Shown: one piece after another, positions 59,509-64,000 of the stretch | How the letters are laid out: every line of letters begins with the position of its first letter | How positions within the stretch are numbered: the stretch's first letter is position 1 | NCBI RefSeq assembly: GCF_003096275.1 | Contig: NZ_QENQ01000001.1 | Location: 3,429,763-3,493,762, forward strand | DNA from: Sphingomonas pokkalii | GTDB taxonomy: Bacteria; Pseudomonadota; Alphaproteobacteria; Sphingomonadales; Sphingomonadaceae | Reading direction: 5' to 3' | Length of the DNA: 64,000 nucleotides | The notes under the pieces: model-generated | The model's input: the letters and a program-made list of their open reading frames with translations, nothing else | Databases searched by the model: none | Told to the model about the DNA's origin: nothing | Translations under genes and position numbers: made by a program

Positions 59509-61017
59509 TTGGTCGCCAGCGTTTCGACGGTCGCGTATCTTGGTCTGGAGGCTCGGGCGGTGGAGGTGCAGTGCAACCTCGTCGCCGGGCTGCCCAAGTT
59601 CGTCGTCGTCGGTCTGCCGGACAAGGCCGTCGCCGAAAGCCGCGAGCGCGTGCGCGCAGCGATGGCGGCGATCGGGCTGGCGTTGCCGCCCAAGCATATC
59701 GTGCTGAACCTGTCCCCGGCCGATCTGCCCAAGGAAGGATCGCATTTCGACCTGCCGATCGCGCTGGCGCTACTGGCGGCGATGGGCGTGGTCGATGCCG
59801 AGACGATCGCCGGCTATGTCGTGGTGGGCGAACTGGCGCTGGATGGGCGGATCGCGCCCTCGCCGGGCGTGCTGCTGGCGGCGATGCACGCGGGCGAGGA
59901 GGGCAAGGGGCTGGTCTGCCCCGCCGCGCAGGGGCCGGAAGCGAGCTGGGCGGGGCAGGTGGAAGTGCTCGCCGCGACCGACCTGATCGCGCTGCTCAAC
60001 CATTTCAAAGGCACCCAGCTGCTGCCCGCGCCCCGGCCGGGCGAAGTCGATCCGCCGGGGATGGGACCGGACCTCGCCCAGGTGAAGGGGCAGGAAACCG
60101 CCAAGCGCGCGCTGGAGATCGCCGCGGCGGGCGGACACAATATGCTGATGGTCGGGCCGCCGGGCGCGGGCAAATCGCTGATGGCATCGTGCCTGCCCGG
60201 CATATTGCCGCCGCTGGAGGCGGCGGAGGCGCTGGAAGTGTCGATGGTCGCCTCGGTCGCGGGGACATTGCAGGGCGGGCGGCTGACCCGCACGCGGCCG
60301 TTCCGCAGCCCGCACCATTCGGCATCGATGGCGGCGCTGACCGGCGGCGGGCTGAAGGTGAAGCCGGGCGAGGTGAGCCTCGCGCATCTCGGCGTGTTGT
60401 TCCTCGACGAACTGCCCGAATTCCAGCGCGCCGTGCTCGATTCGCTGCGCCAGCCGCTGGAGGCGGGGGTGGTGAGCGTGGCGCGGGCCAATGCGCATGT
60501 TACCTTCCCTGCGCGGGTGCAGTTGATTGCCGCGATGAACCCGTGCCGGTGCGGGCATCTCGGCGACCCCTCGCTGGCCTGTGCGCGAGCGCCGCGCTGC
60601 GCGGCGGATTATCAGGCGAAGGTCTCCGGGCCGCTGCTCGACCGCATCGACCTGCATGTCGAAGTCCAGCCGGTGACCGCCGCCGATCTGGTGCTGCCAC
60701 CGCCCGCCGAGGGATCGGCCGAAGTCGCGGCGCGGGTGGCGGCGGCACGGGCGATCCAGACGGCGCGCTATGCCGAAACGCCGGTTCGGACCAATGCCGA
60801 AGCGGATGGCGAGGCGTTGATGGCGTGCGCGACGCCCGACGAGGCGGGCCGCAAATTGCTGGCCCAGGCGGCGGAGGCGATGCGGCTCTCCGCGCGGGGC
60901 TATACGCGGGTGCTGCGGGTGGCGCGGACGATCGCCGATCTGAACGGGGCGGAGGGGGTTACCCGCATCCATGTCGCCGAGGCGCTGAGCTATCGGCGGC
61001 AGGCGCCGCGGAGTTGA
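59509..61017 (+). CDS. comM: YifB/ComM-type Mg-chelatase-like AAA+ protein
   Basis: A 502-residue protein. The N-terminal ChlI-like domain reads VSTVAYLGLEARAVEVQCNLVAGLP, with FVVVGLPDKAVAESRERVRAA and LNLSPADLPKEGSHFDLP. The AAA+ part has Walker A MVGPPGAGKSLMAS, Walker B VLFLDELPEF and the sensor GLLDRIDLHVE-like LLDRIDLHVEVQ. The C-terminal Mg-chelatase region ends near ARTIADL. A zinc-like CRCGHLGDPSLACAR insert is present. It acts as a helicase in branch migration during natural transformation in relatives. TTG at 59509 follows GGAGAG; ATG at 59482 is an alternative. Confidence 0.92.
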   Translation: MVASVSTVAYLGLEARAVEVQCNLVAGLPKFVVVGLPDKAVAESRERVRAAMAAIGLALPPKHIVLNLSPADLPKEGSHFDLPIALALLAAMGVVDAETIAGYVVVGELALDGRIAPSPGVLLAAMHAGEEGKGLVCPAAQGPEASWAGQVEVLAATDLIALLNHFKGTQLLPAPRPGEVDPPGMGPDLAQVKGQETAKRALEIAAAGGHNMLMVGPPGAGKSLMASCLPGILPPLEAAEALEVSMVASVAGTLQGGRLTRTRPFRSPHHSASMAALTGGGLKVKPGEVSLAHLGVLFLDELPEFQRAVLDSLRQPLEAGVVSVARANAHVTFPARVQLIAAMNPCRCGHLGDPSLACARAPRCAADYQAKVSGPLLDRIDLHVEVQPVTAADLVLPPPAEGSAEVAARVAAARAIQTARYAETPVRTNAEADGEALMACATPDEAGRKLLAQAAEAMRLSARGYTRVLRVARTIADLNGAEGVTRIHVAEALSYRRQAPRS

Positions 61018-61061
61018 AGGACGGGATGCCGCTCGCCAGCGGCGGTTGTGGAGCGAATGCG

Positions 61062-61295
61062 ATGGACGATTCAGGGGAGTCTTTATTCAGCGTCGCGGCA
61101 GCGAACGAAGCGGCGGCCGTGGATTACGTCACAGAACGCGGTTTCCCACCGGTAAGAGTCGAGCGAAACGAGAACGGGTGCTCCGTCCTTGTGTTTGCGC
61201 CTCTGCCCGACACCGAGATGTTTCGTCTCGCAAATGCGCTTCCCGTGCATCTCAGCGCGAAGATCGGTTTTGTCGGCGGCGCAATGTTCGAGTGA
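61062..61295 (+). CDS. Small hypothetical protein, 77 residues
   Basis: The product starts MDDSGESLFSVAAANEAAAV, continues DYVTERGFPPVRVERNENGC and ends SAKIGFVGGAMFE. It is soluble, has no signal and shows alternating strand-helix character. ATG 61062 has GGAG eight bases upstream, so translation is plausible. It lies 44 bases after comM on the same strand, possibly co-transcribed. I recognise no family. Confidence 0.5.
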   Translation: MDDSGESLFSVAAANEAAAVDYVTERGFPPVRVERNENGCSVLVFAPLPDTEMFRLANALPVHLSAKIGFVGGAMFE

Positions 61296-61375
61296 GCGGG
61301 CAGGCGCTGGAGTCTGCCATCCCCTCGGCGGCAGATCGGGTAGCAACCTCCCGCCCACCGCCGCGTTCAGCCGCG

Positions 61376-62215
61376 ATGGAACAGCCCCGAAACGAAGAAT
61401 CCGACGCTGAACAGGCCGATCTCCCCGCCGAAGAGGAGGCGGATGTCGAGGAACTCCAGGCGGCACCCTCGCGCGTTATCCATGAAGTCGTGCGGCGGCA
61501 GGGGGATGAGGAGCTGGACCGGCCGGCGCGGTCGCTATTTTGGTCGGGCATTGTCGCCGGGGTGGTGATGGCGGCATCGGTGCTGGGCCGCGGGCTGATC
61601 GAGAGCCATTTGCCGGACACGCCGTGGCGGCTGGCGGTATCGAGCATCGGCTATGCGCTGGGCTTCGTGATCGTGGTGCTCGGGCGGCTGCAATTGTTCA
61701 CCGAGAGTACGCTTTCGGCGGTAATCCCGTTCGCGGCGCATCCTACGCCGCGCAACCTGTTGCGGCTGGGGCGGCTTTGGGGAATCGTGCTGACGGCCAA
61801 TTTGTTGGGGACGCTGTTGATCGCGTATCTGGTCTCGGCGGGCTGGATGGGGACGCCGGCTGCCACCAAGGCGATGCTTGATACGTCACGCAGCTTGCTC
61901 GAACTTTCGGGCTGGGACGCGGTGCGTGCGGGGGTGCCTGCAGGCTTCCTGATGGCGGGGGTCGCCTGGTCGCTGCCGGGCGCGCGCAACCAGCAATTCT
62001 TCGTGATCCTGTTCATTACCTATTTCATCTCGCTCGGCGAGTTCGCACATGTCGTGGCCGGCGGGCTGGAGGCGTGGATGCTGTGGCTGGCGGGGGAGGC
62101 GAGCCTGGACTGGGTGCTGGGCGGATTCCTGGCGCCGGCGCTGATCGGCAACATCCTGGGCGGATCGGTGCTGTTCGGCCTGCTCGCCCATGTGCAGGTG
62201 CGCGAGGAGTTGTGA
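61376..62215 (+). CDS. Formate/nitrite transporter (FNT) family channel
   Basis: A 279-residue protein. An acidic N-terminal tail of about 55 residues (NEESDAEQADLPAEEEADVEEL) precedes six membrane helices. FNT hallmarks are FWSGIVAGVVMAASVLGRGL, LGRLQLFTESTLSAVIPF and the C-terminal GEFAHVVAGGLEAWMLW and LIGNILGGSVLFGLLAH. This resembles the YfdC/long-tail subgroup rather than FocA or NirC. It would pass small monovalent acids. It stands upstream of tRNA-Leu, outside the integrated element. Confidence 0.88.
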   Translation: MEQPRNEESDAEQADLPAEEEADVEELQAAPSRVIHEVVRRQGDEELDRPARSLFWSGIVAGVVMAASVLGRGLIESHLPDTPWRLAVSSIGYALGFVIVVLGRLQLFTESTLSAVIPFAAHPTPRNLLRLGRLWGIVLTANLLGTLLIAYLVSAGWMGTPAATKAMLDTSRSLLELSGWDAVRAGVPAGFLMAGVAWSLPGARNQQFFVILFITYFISLGEFAHVVAGGLEAWMLWLAGEASLDWVLGGFLAPALIGNILGGSVLFGLLAHVQVREEL

Positions 62216-62266
62216 AGCGGGTTGCGAAGCGGCGACGCTTCGTCTAGCCGTTGCCCCAACCTCGCT

Positions 62267-62350
62267 GCCCCTGTGGCGAAATGGTAGACGCATTCGACTC
62301 AAAATCGAACGCCGAAAGGCATGCTGGTTCGAGTCCGGCCAGGGGCACCA
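62267..62350 (+). tRNA. tRNA-Leu (anticodon CAA)
   Basis: The acceptor arms GCCCCTG and CAGGGGC close the cloverleaf with an encoded CCA end (62348-62350). The anticodon stem TTCGA/TCGAA holds the loop CTCAAAA, giving anticodon CAA (leucine). The T arm reads GGTTCGAGTCC, and the long variable arm of a leucine tRNA is present. The integrase gene begins 152 bases on, so the 3' half is the probable attachment site. Confidence 0.96.
62326..62350 (+). other. Probable attL site at the tRNA 3' end
   Basis: Integrases of this type recombine within tRNA 3' ends, restoring the gene with an identical copy. The segment GGTTCGAGTCCGGCCAGGGG plus CACCA is the likely core. The second copy (attR) is not in the window and should lie beyond its right end. 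This is inferred from gene order. Confidence 0.6.
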
Positions 62351-62451
62351 GTACATATTGAGAACATTGTAGAAATCCACGGAAAACTGCGATAAAATCG
62401 CTGTTGACAGTCCCGTGGTTTCTCATTTTGTTCCGCTAAGGCCCGCAAAAA

Positions 62452-62500
62452 GTGGGCCACGAATCGGTGGACCACGGGCCTCGCAGGAGTCGTGGCCCAC
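62452..62500 (+). repeat. 10-bp inverted repeat upstream of the integrase
   Basis: GTGGGCCACG (62452-62461) and CGTGGCCCAC (62491-62500) are perfect complements around 29 bases that include the GGAG before the start codon. The right arm touches the ATG. It could be an operator or an RNA hairpin hiding the ribosome site of the integrase. Confidence 0.5.
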
Positions 62501-62501
62501 C

Positions 62502-63719
62502 ATGCTAACCGTCCTTGAAATCCGTGCGCTGAAGCCCCGCGATCGCCCGTTCAAGGTTTCGGATGGCGACGGCCTCTATCTCTTGGTCCAGCCATCAGGG
62601 GCGTTGCTTTGGCGCTTTCTCTACAAGGTTTTTGGGATCGAGCGAAAGCTTTCGCTCGGGAGCTTTCCTCAAGTGACGCTTCAACAGGCTCGGCGGAAGC
62701 GCGACGAGGCCCGTTCTGAGCTCACGGATGGCTTTGACCCGGTCGAGGCCAAACGGCTGAAGCGCCTCGAGGCAGAGCACTCGGCTAAGACCACCTTCGG
62801 GCTGGTTGCCGGCGAATATATTGAGAAGATGGAGCGAGAGGGGAAATCCGCCGCTACGCTGAAGAAAGCGCGTTGGTTTCTGGAACTGCTGGGCGGAATC
62901 GCCAAGCGGCCGATCACGGAGATCACCCCGCACGAGTTGCTGGACACGCTCAAGCGAGTCGAACGAAAGGGGCACCACGAGACTGCGGTTCGCCTACGAT
63001 CCTTCGCCGGGCGTGTGTTTCGCTACGGCTTCGCGACGTTGCGCACCGAGCGAAATCCTGCCGAGATCCTCCGCGGCGCGCTAATCGTCCCACGCGTGAA
63101 GCACCACGCTGCGATTGTTGAGCCGAAGAAAGTGGGAGAATTGCTCCGGGCCATCGAGGATTATAAGGGGCGACCGGAGACGCTCTATGCCCTGCGCATC
63201 GCGCCCCACGTCTTCCTGCGGCCGGGCGAGCTGCGGCAGGCCAAATGGAACGAGATCGATTTCGTAGACAAGGTCTGGCGCGTGCCGGCCGAGCGCATGA
63301 AGATGAAGCAGCCGCATGCCGTGCCGCTATCGCGCCAAGTGATATTTCTTTTGCAGGAGTTGCGTTCGCTTTCTCGAGCGAGCGAATATCTGTTCCCCGC
63401 GCTCTTTACGACGCAGCGGCCGATTTCAGACAACACGATGAACGTCGCACTCCGACGGCTGGGCTTCAACCATGATGAAATGACCAGCCATGGCTTTCGC
63501 GCAATGGCCAGCACGCTGCTCAACGAGTCTGGCCTCTGGCATCCTGACGCAATCGAGCGCGCGTTGGCGGATGGTGAAAGGGATCGCGTTCGGGCAGCAT
63601 ATCATCGTGGCGCGCATTGGGAGGAGCGGGTCCGCATGGCGCAGTGGTGGTCGGGTTATCTCGACCAGCTGAGGGTGGGGGGTACGGTAATCAAGGCGAA
63701 ATTCAAGAAGCGCGGATGA
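62502..63719 (+). CDS. int: Tyrosine-type site-specific integrase (P4-like, DUF4102 N-domain)
   Basis: A 405-residue integrase. The N-terminal DUF4102-type arm-binding domain starts MLTVLEIRALKPRDRPFKVSDGDGLYLLV. A SAM-like core domain (about 105-190) follows and then the catalytic domain, with the first Arg in HVFLRPGELRQAKW, HGFRAMASTLL (His-x-x-Arg) and a probable Tyr nucleophile in the AAYHRG region (about residue 368). It lies just past tRNA-Leu and points away from it, as is typical of genomic-island integrases. Codon use is less GC-rich than the neighbours, a sign of transfer. The island extends rightward. Confidence 0.92.
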   Translation: MLTVLEIRALKPRDRPFKVSDGDGLYLLVQPSGALLWRFLYKVFGIERKLSLGSFPQVTLQQARRKRDEARSELTDGFDPVEAKRLKRLEAEHSAKTTFGLVAGEYIEKMEREGKSAATLKKARWFLELLGGIAKRPITEITPHELLDTLKRVERKGHHETAVRLRSFAGRVFRYGFATLRTERNPAEILRGALIVPRVKHHAAIVEPKKVGELLRAIEDYKGRPETLYALRIAPHVFLRPGELRQAKWNEIDFVDKVWRVPAERMKMKQPHAVPLSRQVIFLLQELRSLSRASEYLFPALFTTQRPISDNTMNVALRRLGFNHDEMTSHGFRAMASTLLNESGLWHPDAIERALADGERDRVRAAYHRGAHWEERVRMAQWWSGYLDQLRVGGTVIKAKFKKRG

Positions 63720-64000
63720 AGTCGGCCTAATCGCCCGCGGTGAAGGGAACCAACCGATTGAAATACACGTCTTAAAATAGGTGCTTACCGCACTGCAGCA
63801 AAATTTGAGCCCCAGGGGGCAGGCCCCGCTCCCCTTTCGTAAATCGGGTTCGAAGCACAAACGCGATCGGGTTGGGCAACTACGAACGTCGGAAATGTCC
63901 CACGATCGTTCGGCAGCTGGCGACAGAGGTGGCTCGGTTTGTCTGCACAGGCTCGCGGCTCGGATAAGTGGATTGCCGCTGGTTGATCATGCCGCTGCGA
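63720..64000. other. Start of the integrated element's interior, no gene identified
   Basis: About 280 bases with no ORF that I can support. On the minus strand a frame from the right edge stays open for roughly 70 codons, but it resembles nothing recognised and could be the end of a gene lying beyond the window. Confidence 0.3.

Noticed and set aside
1..64000. CRISPR arrays and rRNA genes
   Set aside because: No regularly spaced direct repeats and no rRNA-like sequence were noticed on reading.

Overview
The window looks like chromosomal DNA from a GC-rich alphaproteobacterium of the order Sphingomonadales, most like Sphingomonas. Pointers are a fused CysNC sulfate-activation enzyme, a TonB-dependent receptor of sphingomonad type, UDP-glucuronate enzymes, a SecB/Tim44-like/MltA/Smr block, rpsT next to dnaA, and the co-oriented ubiE-ubiB-coaBC-dut run beside mutM. 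Short palindromic repeats (hairpins with spaced inverted copies) recur between genes, as is usual in this group.

Layout. 1-5.2 kb (minus): nitrate assimilation. nasT (ANTAR antiterminator) and nasS (cytosolic nitrate sensor) lie upstream of a methyltransferase, a two-hexaloop ANTAR target leader with a terminator, narK and a porin running off the left edge. 5.3-8.9 kb: copper resistance, with cueR translationally coupled to a decayed P-type ATPase, and a divergent multicopper oxidase/CopB pair. 9.0-11.0 kb: deacetylase plus glycosyltransferase. 11.1-15.4 kb: a histidine acid phosphatase (phytase-like) divergent from a TonB-dependent receptor around a palindrome. 15.6-19.2 kb: cysD-cysNC-cysQ. 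19.3-20.9 kb: ugd, preceded by a tiny ORF with a strong ribosome site and an intrinsic terminator. 21.1-25.4 kb: EAL protein, hybrid histidine kinase and single-domain response regulator. 25.5-31.1 kb: an MHS transporter, rpsU, an FKBP isomerase, a PPP phosphatase, a 57-residue HTH protein, wecB and galU.

31.1-39.3 kb is one long minus-strand run (ubiE, ubiB, membrane protein, coaBC, lipoprotein hydrolase, dut, small secreted protein, thiF/moeB-like, nucleotide-sugar epimerase), mostly with overlapping stop/start codons. 39.4-42.3 kb holds mutM, rpsT and dnaA, the last with a long structured leader. 42.4-50.2 kb: trpS, murJ, secB, then Tim44-like/mltA/smr/GGDEF-EAL. 50.2-55.0 kb: dapE, cupin, glutathione transferase, S9 peptidase, GGCT-fold protein. 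55.0-58.3 kb is the conserved engB-yidC-yidD-rnpA-rpmH block. dnaA and rpmH-rnpA within 18 kb suggest an origin-proximal neighbourhood, but no DnaA-box cluster was seen.

58.3-62.2 kb contains a 169-bp MITE-like element with perfect 18-bp terminal repeats and a 4-bp target duplication, a hypothetical gene, a ComM-type AAA+ protein, a small hypothetical and a formate/nitrite-type channel. At 62.27 kb a tRNA-Leu(CAA) gene is followed directly by a tyrosine integrase: the left edge of an integrated element that continues past the right end.

The most informative signals are the ANTAR leader in front of narK, the 20-codon ORF/terminator unit upstream of ugd, the dnaA leader with a hairpin touching the Shine-Dalgarno, and the MITE. 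Homology calls are from recognised motifs only; no search was run.
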